Source of the DNA: Pseudomonas inefficax
GTDB lineage: Bacteria; Pseudomonadota; Gammaproteobacteria; Pseudomonadales; Pseudomonadaceae
Length of the DNA stretch: 64,000 nt
Assembly: GCF_900277125.1 (NCBI RefSeq)
Contig: NZ_OPYN01000046.1
Coordinates: 37,333-101,332 of the forward strand
Reading direction: 5' to 3'
Below, one piece after another: positions 7,210 to 14,549 of this stretch; the stretch's first letter is position 1; every line of letters begins with the position of its first letter. Under the pieces are notes generated by a model. It was not told where the DNA came from and made no database searches. It saw only the letters and a program-made list of their open reading frames with translations. The translations under genes and the position numbers were made by a program.

Positions 7210-8064
7210 TCATGAGATGGATACCTCAGTTTGGGAATGCATTAGCGGGTTTGATTTCCGAGCAGCTTTGATGAACATCGCCGTTCCACCATTCCGCATA
7301 TCGATCTCGAACAGCCCTGAGGTTCGAATCAGATCGCCAAGGGTCCGGTGCCCGTAGTTCACGGCTGAAAACGAACTGTTGTTGCGGATAAAAGTACCGA
7401 CCTGGCTGAGGTGCGACCAGCCTGCGTCATCGGCGGTCTTCTCTGCTGCAGTTCTCAGCAAGCGTACAAGTGATGTGTCATTGCGAAGCTCGTTCCGGGT
7501 GCGTTTACTGCATTTCGACGCTTCGCCTTCAACAATTTTCTCCTGATCATCGCCAAGCAGGTTCTCCGTGTAGATGAACTGCGAGCACGCATCTACAAAT
7601 GGCTTCGGTGTCTTTTTCTCCCCAAAGCCATAGACCGGCAAGCCACTTTCCAGCAACCGAAGCACCAACGGGGTGAAGTCGCTGTCGCTTGTCATGAGCG
7701 CAAAGGCATCGACATTTTTGCTGTATAGCAAATCCATCGCATCAATGATCATCGCCGAGTCAGTGGCATTCTTGCCCTTGGTGAAAGCGAATTGCTGCAT
7801 GGGGCGGATGGCGAACGGGTGGATCTTCTCGACCCAGCCTGCGAGGAGGGGAGAACTCCAGTTCCCGTGTGCATGCCTGATGTTGACCATGCCGTACTTG
7901 GCCAGCTCATCGAGCACGCCCCCGATGGAAGCATGGCTCACATTGTCGCAGTCAATCAGCAGTGCTATCCGTTTCGACTCCCACGGTCAACCCCCGTTAG
8001 TTCCTGTGTCACCAAACTCTAGCTCAACTGCCGTGGCAGCAGTTCCAATGTTCATCGTGCGCAT
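7210..8064 (-). pseudogene. Second NYN/LOTUS protein, interrupted by in-frame TGA
   Basis: The main frame encodes RIALLIDCDN, TDSAMIIDAMDLLY, TSDSDF and a C-terminal LOTUS-like part (LRTAAEKTADDAGWSHLSQV, then TFIRNN and NYGHRTLGDLI), as in the intact paralogue at 1874. No standard start precedes the first catalytic LIDCDN. Instead an ATG at 8064 (site AAGGCGAGG) opens 25 codons in the same frame, ending MRTMNIGTAATAV...GTNGG at TGA 7989-7987, and the frame then resumes PWESKRIALLID. A CGA-to-TGA change would explain this. The first internal start, GTG 7941, would remove the catalytic aspartates. Readthrough or re-initiation cannot be excluded. Confidence 0.65.
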
Positions 8065-8280
8065 CACCTCGCCTTGGCGTTTTCAGCTGAGCCTATGTCG
8101 CTGCATTCGAATTCTGAATGGGTATGTGAATGCGGAGGGCCGTATGTGGCTTTGACCTAAAGTTAGACGCTGTTCGCACGTTATTTGACGACGTTTCCTA
8201 CAACTTTGCCACTTGTTTAGTTGAGAAATGTGAGGCTAAATTTCCCCGTCGCGGAAAATTCCGTGACCGGGCGTAGGAAC
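8065..8280. other. Intergenic region upstream of the structured leader
   Basis: No gene is seen. It probably contains the promoter of the leader RNA. An inverted repeat CGGAA-AA-TTCCG at 8252-8263 could be an operator. Confidence 0.3.
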
Positions 8281-8489
8281 CCGTTGGTAAACTTGGCGCA
8301 CGCACTACGCGCCCCTGCACCACAGCTGGCGCTTTTTTTGTGCCTGCCGTGCTGTGTCATGGCGGCTGTGTGTGGGCAGGCTTCGGCCTGGCCGGGTTTC
8401 CAAGTTTCCCGGTATTCCTACCCCATGCACAGCTGCCACCCAATCCCGTAGGAAGGATCGTGGTAGCTCCAACTCAAACTTGGAGTGTC
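8281..8489 (+). promoter_or_regulatory. Structured leader: attenuator, three-way junction, SD-sequestering hairpin
   Basis: GGCGC (8295-8299), GCGCC (8309-8313) and GGCGC (8328-8332) give two mutually exclusive stems; the second is followed by seven T residues (8333-8339), as in a terminator/anti-terminator switch. Bases 8360-8376 pair with 8422-8438 in a continuous 17-bp stem with a few G-U pairs. It encloses CAGGC-TTCG-GCCTG (8377-8390) and CCGGG-11-CCCGG (8392-8412), making a three-way junction. CTCCAA (8467-8472) pairs with TTGGAG (8480-8485), masking a GGAG that precedes ATG codons at 8490 and 8494. The architecture suggests a cis-acting riboregulator; its ligand and family are unknown. 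Confidence 0.6.
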
Positions 8490-8493
8490 ATGC

Positions 8494-8622
8494 ATGCTTA
8501 TCTCAAGTTCATCCAGGATCCACGCATCCGTTCTCCACCGTCGTTCATCTATGGCCGTCAGTGATCTCACCTCCAGCCAATCTCGCTGTGTCTCGGAAAC
8601 AAGGGAGGCACGCCATGACTAA
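8494..8622 (+). CDS. Possible 42-codon upstream ORF
   Basis: The ATG at 8494 lies 8 bases after the GGAG in the leader hairpin. The frame ends at TAA 8620-8622, overlapping the start of the 75-residue gene at 8615. The peptide (MLISSSSRIHASVLHRRSSM...) is serine/arginine rich without homology I know. An alternative ATG at 8490 gives a 24-codon peptide. Either could couple translation to the downstream gene. Confidence 0.25.
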   Translation: MLISSSSRIHASVLHRRSSMAVSDLTSSQSRCVSETREARHD

Positions 8623-8842
8623 CCAAGAACGCCTATCCACCATCCAAAGCTACGCCTGGACCCTCGAACTGCTAGGCGAAGCCCTGGTCCAGCACGACGA
8701 AATGCTGGAGTGCGAACACAACCCACGCCTGAGCTTTCGCAACACGGCCGGTATCCATCAGGCGATCCGGATCATCAGCCGTTTGGCCAGTGAGCAGTGT
8801 GGAAAGGTGATGGAGCGAAACGGGCAGGGCCCTGAAAGTTAG
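8615..8842 (+). CDS. Small 75-residue protein downstream of the structured leader
   Basis: The start MTNQERLSTIQSYAWTLELL is supported by a strong AAGGGAGG site 6 bases upstream. The protein is helical and acidic in the middle (EALVQHDEMLECEHNPRLSF) with no signal or membrane segment. The function is not recognised. Its expression is probably controlled by the 300-base leader in front. No partner gene follows; a REP-containing duplication comes next. Confidence 0.65.
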   Translation: MTNQERLSTIQSYAWTLELLGEALVQHDEMLECEHNPRLSFRNTAGIHQAIRIISRLASEQCGKVMERNGQGPES

Positions 8843-8847
8843 GCAAG

Positions 8848-9255
8848 ATCGTTGTTGGGGGGGCGGGCCAGATATTGGCGATTGGCCCTCTGGCGAAGGC
8901 CGCTTGAGGTTTACTCCTGCTAGGTAGAGTATGGGGCTGCTGCGCAGCCCATCGCAGGCAAGCCAGCTCCCACAGGGACCGCGCTAATTCCTGGATATTT
9001 GCTTTACCTGTGGCAGTGGTGCAGGCGCGGGGAAACGGCAAAACGGCACGGGCTTCGCTCGTCTTCGCTTTGAATAGCAATCATTGTTGGGGCGAGCCAG
9101 ATATTGGCGACTGGCCCTCTGCCAAAGGTCGCCTGGGGTTTATTCCTGCCAGGTAGAGTATGGGGCTGCTGTGCAGCCCATCGCAGGCAAGCTCCTACAG
9201 GGGGCGCGAAATCATGAGGTATCTGCTTTGGCTGCGGCAGTGGGAAGGCGCTGGG
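8848..9255. repeat. Diverged tandem duplication of about 190 bp containing REP elements
   Basis: Copy one (about 8848-9040) and copy two (about 9080-9255) share GCCAGATATTGGCGA, GGCCCTCTG, TAGAGTATGGGGCTGCTG and GCAGCCCATCGCAGGCAAG in the same order, with scattered differences and a small deletion in copy two. Each holds one REP-like palindrome. No gene is visible in these 480 bases. Confidence 0.6.
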
Positions 9256-9278
9256 GCAAATGGCACGCCCTCCTGAAA

Positions 9279-9300
9279 CCCGCCTTGTGGCGGGCTCTTT
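9279..9300. terminator. GC-rich hairpin, probable bidirectional terminator
   Basis: CCCGCC-TTGT-GGCGGG is followed by CTCTTTCCTT on the plus strand. It lies just beyond the 3' end of the minus-strand 83-residue gene. Confidence 0.45.
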
Positions 9301-9325
9301 CCTTATCCACCACAGCCGGCCAGCA

Positions 9326-9577
9326 CTAAACGCCGTGATAGTCAGAGCCCGCAATCGCTCGCAGAAAGCCTCGATCGGCCAGCCGCCGCAGGTCCCGCCA
9401 CTCGCGCCAGTCCACCAATCCAAGGCGGTCCATCTCATCGGCCAGGCGCAACAATTCCTCGTGGTGGGTGCTAGGGCAGTTTCGTCTTTGCTCGACGTCG
9501 TCGTACAGCAGAAACCAGCGATTGATCGCTTCGAGCCGGCGCTGTCCCAGGGCTATCTCCTCGCTGAACGCGTTCAT
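9326..9577 (-). CDS. Hypothetical 83-residue protein
   Basis: The protein (MNAFSEEIALGQRRLEAINR...) is helical and arginine/aspartate rich (DEMDRLGLVDWREWRDLRRL), cytosolic, with no recognised family. Its ATG overlaps the TGA of the upstream 43-residue gene (ATGA), so the two are translationally coupled. Confidence 0.55.
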   Translation of the reverse strand: MNAFSEEIALGQRRLEAINRWFLLYDDVEQRRNCPSTHHEELLRLADEMDRLGLVDWREWRDLRRLADRGFLRAIAGSDYHGV

Positions 9578-9705
9578 GCCGAAAACTGCGCCTGCACATC
9601 AGCGAGCGATGACACTTCGCAGTGCAAGTCTTCCTGGTAACTGCATAACTCGCAGGTACCGGGCTGGCCGAGGATGCAGGGGATCAAGTACAGGTAGTTG
9701 ACCAT
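9574..9705 (-). CDS. Small 43-residue cysteine-containing protein
   Basis: The ATG at 9705 opens MVNYLYLIPCILGQPGTCEL followed by C-SYQEDLHC. The four cysteines, including a CELC pair, could bind metal. It ends at TGA 9576-9574, overlapping the ATG of the 83-residue gene, which supports it being real despite its size. The function is unknown. Confidence 0.45.
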   Translation of the reverse strand: MVNYLYLIPCILGQPGTCELCSYQEDLHCEVSSLADVQAQFSA

Positions 9706-10037
9706 TGCGAATGCCCTCTTGGCGGAACTGGGACAAGCAGCTCAGTTAGGTTGATCCCGATCGAGCCGCATCCGTTCAGCCGGATAGATGGCTGGCTGGG
9801 AATCAAACTGTGTTTCGCCCCACAGGCGAGCGATTGTTTTTGGACAAGGCTTTGAGGGCCGCTGATAAACGCGATTTGTATACCTCGCCACCATGATCGT
9901 TTTCGCAAGAAGTAGGGGCCACATCCATTAGGGCATTTCGTCAGCTCCTTTAAAATCCGTTGCGAGATGCGCCGCTTGGGCTCTGTCACTGATGAACACA
10001 GACCTTCCTGTGTAACTACCGACATGAGGTTCCAATC
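9706..10037. other. 332-base gap upstream of the KGG protein gene
   Basis: No recognisable gene, repeat or RNA is seen. An open minus frame through it has no convincing composition or start. It should contain the promoter of the stress gene at 10038. Confidence 0.35.
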
Positions 10038-10391
10038 ATGGCTAGCAATCAGGACAACCGCGGTAACCAAGGTGGCAACGCCAATACCAATCCAGGCAAC
10101 TTTGCCAACGATCGCGAAAAGGCATCGGAGGCCGGGCAGAAAGGCGGCCAGATGTCAGGGGGTAACTTCAAGAACGATCCAGAGCGTGCATCGGAAGCAG
10201 GCCACAAGGGTGGCCAGGCGTCGGGTGGCAATTTCAAGAACGACCCTGAGCGTGCGTCCGAAGCTGGCCGCAAGGGCGGTCAGGAGTCCGGAGGCAACTT
10301 CGCCAATGACCGGGAAAAGGCTTCGGAGGCCGGACGGGTCGGTGGCCAGCATAGCCACGGCGGTGGTCGCAAGAGTGACGACAACCGCTAG
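10038..10391 (+). CDS. KGG-repeat general stress protein
   Basis: The 117-residue, highly hydrophilic, glycine-rich protein has four 22-residue repeats of the type NF(K/A)ND(P/R)E(R/K)ASEAGxKGGQ, the stress_KGG (GsiB/YciG-like) signature. Such proteins are hydrophilins made under stationary-phase or osmotic stress. The start MASNQDNRGN has a GAGG site. It lies upstream of manganese catalase on the same strand, with a strong hairpin between them; all three neighbours are stress-type genes. Confidence 0.9.
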   Translation: MASNQDNRGNQGGNANTNPGNFANDREKASEAGQKGGQMSGGNFKNDPERASEAGHKGGQASGGNFKNDPERASEAGRKGGQESGGNFANDREKASEAGRVGGQHSHGGGRKSDDNR

Positions 10392-10406
10392 TCATCCGTG
10401 AAAAAC

Positions 10407-10431
10407 GCAGGGGCAGCCGCGCTGCCCCTGC
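10407..10431. terminator. Perfect 11-bp hairpin between KGG gene and catalase gene
   Basis: GCAGGGGCAGC-CGC-GCTGCCCCTGC. There is no T run on the plus strand, so it may weaken readthrough or protect mRNA ends; on the minus strand it is followed by TTTTT. Confidence 0.5.
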
Positions 10432-10449
10432 ATGCCTGAGGAGCTGCTT

Positions 10450-11325
10450 ATGTTCATGCACAACAAGCGATTGCAATACACCGTACGGGTGGCACAGCCT
10501 GATCCGGGCCTGGCCAACCTGTTGCTGGAGCAGTTCGGTGGCCCGCAGGGGGAGCTGGCTGCCGCCATGCGCTATTTCACCCAAGCGGTCAGTGAGGACG
10601 ACCCAGGCCGCAAGGACATGCTCTACGACATCGCGACCGAGGAGCTCAGCCACCTGGAGATCATCGGTTCGATCGTGGTGATGCTCAACAAAGGGGCCAA
10701 GGGCAACCTTGCTGAGGGCGTGGAGGCCGAGGGCGAGCTCTACCGCTCGCTCACCGGTGCTGGCAATGACTCACATGTCACCAGCCTGCTGTATGGGGCC
10801 GGGGCGCCGCTGGTCAATTCCGCCGGCGTACCTTGGAGCGCTGCTTACATCGATACCATTGGCGAACCGACTGCCGACCTGCGTTCGAACATCGCCGCCG
10901 AGGCACGGGCCAAGATCGTCTACGAACGGCTGATCAACCTCACCGACGACCCAGGCATCAAAGACGCGCTGGGCTTCCTGATGAGCCGCGAAATCGCCCA
11001 CCAGATGTCGTTCGAGAAGGCATTGCACGCCATCCAGCCAAACTTCCCGCAAGGCAAGTTGCCAGGTGACCCAGAGCTCAACCGCACCTATTTCAACCTG
11101 TCCCAGGGCGGTGAAATGCGTGGGGCGTGGAACCAGGGGCAGGACTGGATCTATGTCGACGAGCCTCATCCGGCGGTAGACGGCGGCGATGGCTCTGCCA
11201 GCGTCCAGCTGGACGAGCACAGTGCGTCGGCGGTCGAGGCAATGAAGCTTCGCACGCAGTCGAACCCGGAGGCGCAACCTCTGACCGGAGCGGAGCTGGG
11301 CAAGGTCAACAGTGGACAACAATGA
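10450..11325 (+). CDS. Manganese (non-haem) catalase
   Basis: The 291-residue protein decomposes hydrogen peroxide with a di-manganese centre in a ferritin-like four-helix bundle. Visible ligand motifs are ELAAAMRYFTQA, the ATEELSHLEIIG block (ExxH) and SREIAHQMSFEKAL (second ExxH), with an EARAKIVYERL glutamate helix between. The typical C-terminal FNLSQG / DWIYVDEP region is present. The start MFMHNKRLQYTV at 10450 is preceded by GAGGAG; the in-frame ATG at 10432 lies inside the hairpin and is less likely. It probably belongs to a stress regulon with its neighbours. Confidence 0.93.
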   Translation: MFMHNKRLQYTVRVAQPDPGLANLLLEQFGGPQGELAAAMRYFTQAVSEDDPGRKDMLYDIATEELSHLEIIGSIVVMLNKGAKGNLAEGVEAEGELYRSLTGAGNDSHVTSLLYGAGAPLVNSAGVPWSAAYIDTIGEPTADLRSNIAAEARAKIVYERLINLTDDPGIKDALGFLMSREIAHQMSFEKALHAIQPNFPQGKLPGDPELNRTYFNLSQGGEMRGAWNQGQDWIYVDEPHPAVDGGDGSASVQLDEHSASAVEAMKLRTQSNPEAQPLTGAELGKVNSGQQ

Positions 11326-11330
11326 GAAAT

Positions 11331-11360
11331 GCCCGCGCCGGAGTTGATCCGGCGCGGGGC
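11331..11360. terminator. Bidirectional GC-rich hairpin between convergent genes
   Basis: GCCCGCGCCGGA is complementary to TCCGGCGCGGGGC across a five-base loop. It sits exactly between the convergent catalase and DUF892 genes; there is no long T run. Confidence 0.5.
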
Positions 11361-11367
11361 AGCACAC

Positions 11368-11877
11368 TTAGCGCTTGGCTGTGGCATCAGGGTCGGCCGA
11401 GCGGGCCAGGAACGCCCGGGTTACCTCCGGCAGGTGCTCCTTCAGCCATTCGGCCATGGCGACTTCTTCCTTCAGAATCGAACGACATGCCTGTGCAGTG
11501 GCGCTGTCCCCGGCCGCCTCGGCCGCCTCGATCAGCACTGTGTAAGACGCGATTTCCATGTTCTCGAACACGTACCCTGCCATGGCGCCTTTGACCACTT
11601 CATCGCTCATGGCCATCCCGCCCACTGCCTGCCCGAACGCCATGAGTTTGCCGGCCAGGTCCTTCAAGGTCGATGTGCTGCCGCCCAAGCGCTCGATGCA
11701 CTCCACCAGCACGCGCTGTTGGCCTTGGGTCTCTTCAATATGCCTGACGATACGGCCCTTGAGTTCCGGGTAGTGCTCCAGGCGCTCGGCCTGGCCTTTT
11801 AGCATGCTTTCCGCTTGCTGCTCCATTGCATGGGCATCACGCAGCCAGTCGAGCAGGTTGTCCCTTGGAGTTGCCAT
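11368..11877 (-). CDS. YciE/DUF892 ferritin-like stress protein
   Basis: The 169-residue protein begins MATPRDNLLDWLRDAHAMEQ, the characteristic DUF892 start, followed by helices with ExxH-type residues (IVRHIEETQGQQ, ENMEIASYTVLIEAAEAAGD). The family forms four-helix-bundle dimers with a putative di-iron site and accompanies KGG proteins and manganese catalase in stress clusters, as here. The biochemical role is not established. Confidence 0.88.
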   Translation of the reverse strand: MATPRDNLLDWLRDAHAMEQQAESMLKGQAERLEHYPELKGRIVRHIEETQGQQRVLVECIERLGGSTSTLKDLAGKLMAFGQAVGGMAMSDEVVKGAMAGYVFENMEIASYTVLIEAAEAAGDSATAQACRSILKEEVAMAEWLKEHLPEVTRAFLARSADPDATAKR

Positions 11878-12129
11878 GATCAGTCCTCGTTTCCAGTGAT
11901 GGGTATCTGTTCAGAGAACCCTCACCGCTGCCACGGTCGGCTGGACCGACGAACGGCGCAAGAGAAGGCGAGACCGAGGACATCCACGAAAAAGTACCTA
12001 CCTGGTCGGCCGGGTGCTGCACCGGGGATGGCTGGCATCAACCTTCGAGTGGCCTTTTCGCCTCAGCGGGCAATACTTCTGTGTATTGCAGGCGTGTTCC
12101 TGGTGGCGCGCGCCGCTGGGAGGTGTCAC

Positions 12130-13059
12130 GTGAACAAACTAGCAATCGTGGGTGCCGGCATGGTCGGCGAGGCGGCGGCGCAGATCATCGCCCGGGAAGA
12201 GTTGTGCCGTGAGTTGGTGTTGATGGATGTGCAGGGCGAGTTGGCCCAGGGCAAGGCGCTGGACATGTGGCAGGCGGCAGTCGAGTCGGGGTCCGATACC
12301 CGCGTTTACGGCGGGGCCAAGGCTGAAATGCTGGACGGGGCTGAGCTGGTGGTGATCACCGCAGGCGTGCCGCGCAAGCCTGGGCAGTCGCGTCAGGACG
12401 TGCTCAGCATCAACCTGCCGATTATCGATAGCATCATGGCGGACATCAAACACCATGCGCCAACGGCGACGGTGCTGGTGGTGTCGAACCCGGTCGATGT
12501 ACTCACCTACCGCGCCTGGAGCCTCAGCGGGCAGGGGCGCAGCAAGGTGTTCGGCCAGGCGGGGGTGCTGGATACCGCGCGCATGAAGTGCTTCATCGCC
12601 GAGCAGACCGGGTTTTCTGCCCGGGATATCACGGCGCTGGTCCTGGGCGGGCATGGCGACAGCATGGTGCCGCTGATGCGCTATTGCCAGATCGGCTCGG
12701 TGCCGCTGGCGCACTTCCTCTCCAGCGAGCAGATCGAGCAGATTGTCGAACGCACCCGCAAGGGTGGTGGCGAGATTCTGGGGCTGAAGAAGCTGGGCAG
12801 TGCCTGCGATGCGCCGGGCGTGGCGATTGCGCAGATGGTGGATGCGATCGTCAATGGGCGAAGCCGCATCTTGCCGGCAGTGGCGATTCTGGAGGGCGAG
12901 TACGGGCGAACGGACATCGCCATGGGTGTGCCCTGTGTGCTGGCAGGGGAGGGGCTGGCGCAGGTGATCGAGTTGCCGCTGGATGCGCAGGAGCAGGCGA
13001 TGTTCGACCAATCGGCTGATCAGGTGGCGCGGGATATCGCTGAGATGAAGGCCTTGTAA
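12130..13059 (+). CDS. mdh: NAD-dependent malate dehydrogenase (lactate/malate dehydrogenase family)
   Basis: The 309-residue protein has a Rossmann motif GAGMVGEAAA at the N-terminus, ITAGVPRKPGQSR (active-site loop with substrate-binding arginines), VSNPVDVLTYRAW and VLGGHGDSMVPL (catalytic His with Asp). This matches the LDH-like type III malate dehydrogenases, which interconvert malate and oxaloacetate. The GTG at 12130 with GGGAGG upstream is chosen because it starts directly at NKLAIVGAG; the long in-frame extension upstream is non-coding. Confidence 0.9.
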   Translation: MNKLAIVGAGMVGEAAAQIIAREELCRELVLMDVQGELAQGKALDMWQAAVESGSDTRVYGGAKAEMLDGAELVVITAGVPRKPGQSRQDVLSINLPIIDSIMADIKHHAPTATVLVVSNPVDVLTYRAWSLSGQGRSKVFGQAGVLDTARMKCFIAEQTGFSARDITALVLGGHGDSMVPLMRYCQIGSVPLAHFLSSEQIEQIVERTRKGGGEILGLKKLGSACDAPGVAIAQMVDAIVNGRSRILPAVAILEGEYGRTDIAMGVPCVLAGEGLAQVIELPLDAQEQAMFDQSADQVARDIAEMKAL

Positions 13060-13097
13060 GCGAGGCCAAGCGCCTTGGGGCGGGCTGGCGCGGTCGG

Positions 13098-13274
13098 TTG
13101 TAGGAGCGGCCTTGTGTCGCGAAAGGGCCGCGAAGCGGCCCCCGGATGTTAACGCTGCCGCAGTTATCGAGGGGCTGCTTCGCAGCCCTTCGCGGGCTCG
13201 CCCGCTCCCACAGGTTCACCGCAGGCCTGGGGATTTGCGCGGTCCCTGTGGGAGCTGGCTTGCCGGCGATGAGG
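13098..13274. repeat. REP cluster (three palindromes)
   Basis: Repeats with heads TAGGAGCGGCCTTGTGTCGC, CGGGCTCGCCCGCTCCCACA and CTGTGGGAGCTGGCTTGCCG lie between mdh and the transporter. Confidence 0.8.
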
Positions 13275-13318
13275 CCAGTACCGGCAACACATTCTGTTGC
13301 TCTGGCGGGGCTGACGGT

Positions 13319-14272
13319 TCAGCGCACCAGCAGCGGCACTGCCCGCACGTAAACCAGTTCACACACCAACTCCACCAGCGTCTGGGTAATCACCGCAGCG
13401 GCGGCCAGCCCGCGCATTTCTTCTGGCAGTGCCAGCGCCAACGGCAGCACCACCAGCGAGTTCCGCGTGGCGGCGCTGAAGGTGACCGAGCGTGCCTCGG
13501 TCACCGGCAAGCGCAGCAAGCGCGCCGCAACGAACCCGAGCATTGGCGCCAATAGCATGAAGCCGATGTACACCGGAACCACCGGCAGCAAGCGGTCGAA
13601 ATCACGCAGTACCACGGCAATCTGCGAGGCGATCACTACCACCAGCACCAGGGCCATGGCCGGTACCGGCATCCACGCCCAGGCATCGTTCCAGGTCGAG
13701 ACCGTGCGCGAGCGACGGGCGCCGGCGCTGGTGAGAACGGCGAGGACCATCGGCAGCACGATCAGCAGCACGAAGGCTTCCACGAACGGGGTGATGGAGA
13801 TGGCCACGTTGCTGTTGTCACCCAGCATCAGGGCCAAGTAGAGCGGCAGCAGCGCCAGTTGCACCAACAGCAGCACGGGGGTGGCGGCCAGGGTCAGGCG
13901 GGAGTCGCCTTTGCCGATGTGGGTGAACACCACCACGTAGTCGATGCACGGCGTCAGCAGCACCAGCAGCGCACCCATGAGGATCGCCGGGTGTTCGACC
14001 AACCCGCGGGTGATGGCCCAGACCAGTAGCGGCACGAGGACGAAGTTGGCCAGCAGCAGGGCAGCGATGAAGCGGCGGTTGCCCAGGCCTTGGCGCAGGT
14101 CGAGGAAGGGGATTTGCAGGAACATCGCGTACATCAGCACGGCGATGGCGGGGGTGACCAGGGCTTGCAGGTGGCGTGCAGTGTCGCTGGCCAGCAGGCC
14201 GAACGTGACGGCGGCGAGCACGGCGGCGAAGTAGATGGGGACCTGGTGGGTTTCGAGTTGCTCTCTGGTCAA
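13319..14272 (-). CDS. ACR3/BASS-type transporter (arsenic-resistance-like)
   Basis: The integral membrane protein of about 317 residues has ten predicted helices. It contains the conserved LLTPCIDYVVVFTHIGKGD segment and the discontinuous-helix region SVTFSAATRNSLVVLPLALA typical of the arsenite/bile-acid:sodium symporter superfamily. Such proteins export arsenite or move organic anions; without arsR/arsC neighbours the substrate is uncertain. The TTG at 14272 (LTREQLETHQ) is chosen because the upstream frame runs into a REP element; the ribosome site is weak. Confidence 0.8.
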   Translation of the reverse strand: MTREQLETHQVPIYFAAVLAAVTFGLLASDTARHLQALVTPAIAVLMYAMFLQIPFLDLRQGLGNRRFIAALLLANFVLVPLLVWAITRGLVEHPAILMGALLVLLTPCIDYVVVFTHIGKGDSRLTLAATPVLLLVQLALLPLYLALMLGDNSNVAISITPFVEAFVLLIVLPMVLAVLTSAGARRSRTVSTWNDAWAWMPVPAMALVLVVVIASQIAVVLRDFDRLLPVVPVYIGFMLLAPMLGFVAARLLRLPVTEARSVTFSAATRNSLVVLPLALALPEEMRGLAAAAVITQTLVELVCELVYVRAVPLLVR

Positions 14273-14345
14273 GGTATGGCCTGTGCTCGGTGGTGCGGAA
14301 GGGCACAGGGTAATATGAGATGGCAGCAGGATATCGTGGTTTTTT

Positions 14346-14458
14346 GTGGGAGCGGCCTTGTGTCGCGAAAGGACCGCAAAGCGGTCCCGGCGATCTCGAT
14401 GATGAAGTTGCAATCGTGGGGCCGCTGCGCGCCCCTTTCGCGACACAAGGCCGCTCCA
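14346..14458. repeat. REP inverted pair
   Basis: TGTGGGAGCGGCCTTGTGTC is matched by its inverse CACAAGGCCGCTCC about 80 bases on. It lies between the transporter start and the glyA terminator. Confidence 0.85.
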
Positions 14459-14501
14459 CATTGACCGCATCGACTTCAAGTCATGCACCCTGAATCAAAC
14501 G

Positions 14502-14530
14502 AAAAAGCCCGGCACTAGGCCGGGCTTTTT
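14502..14530 (-). terminator. Rho-independent terminator of glyA
   Basis: AAAAAGCCCGG-CACTAGG-CCGGGCTTTTT is a perfect stem with a T run on the minus strand, 20 bases past the glyA stop. Confidence 0.9.
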
Positions 14531-14549
14531 CCTGTCAGGCAATCGCCAA

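Noticed and set aside
9684..10070. 128-codon minus-strand frame
   Set aside because: It has no ribosome site, uneven composition, and overlaps both the KGG gene and the small cysteine protein.
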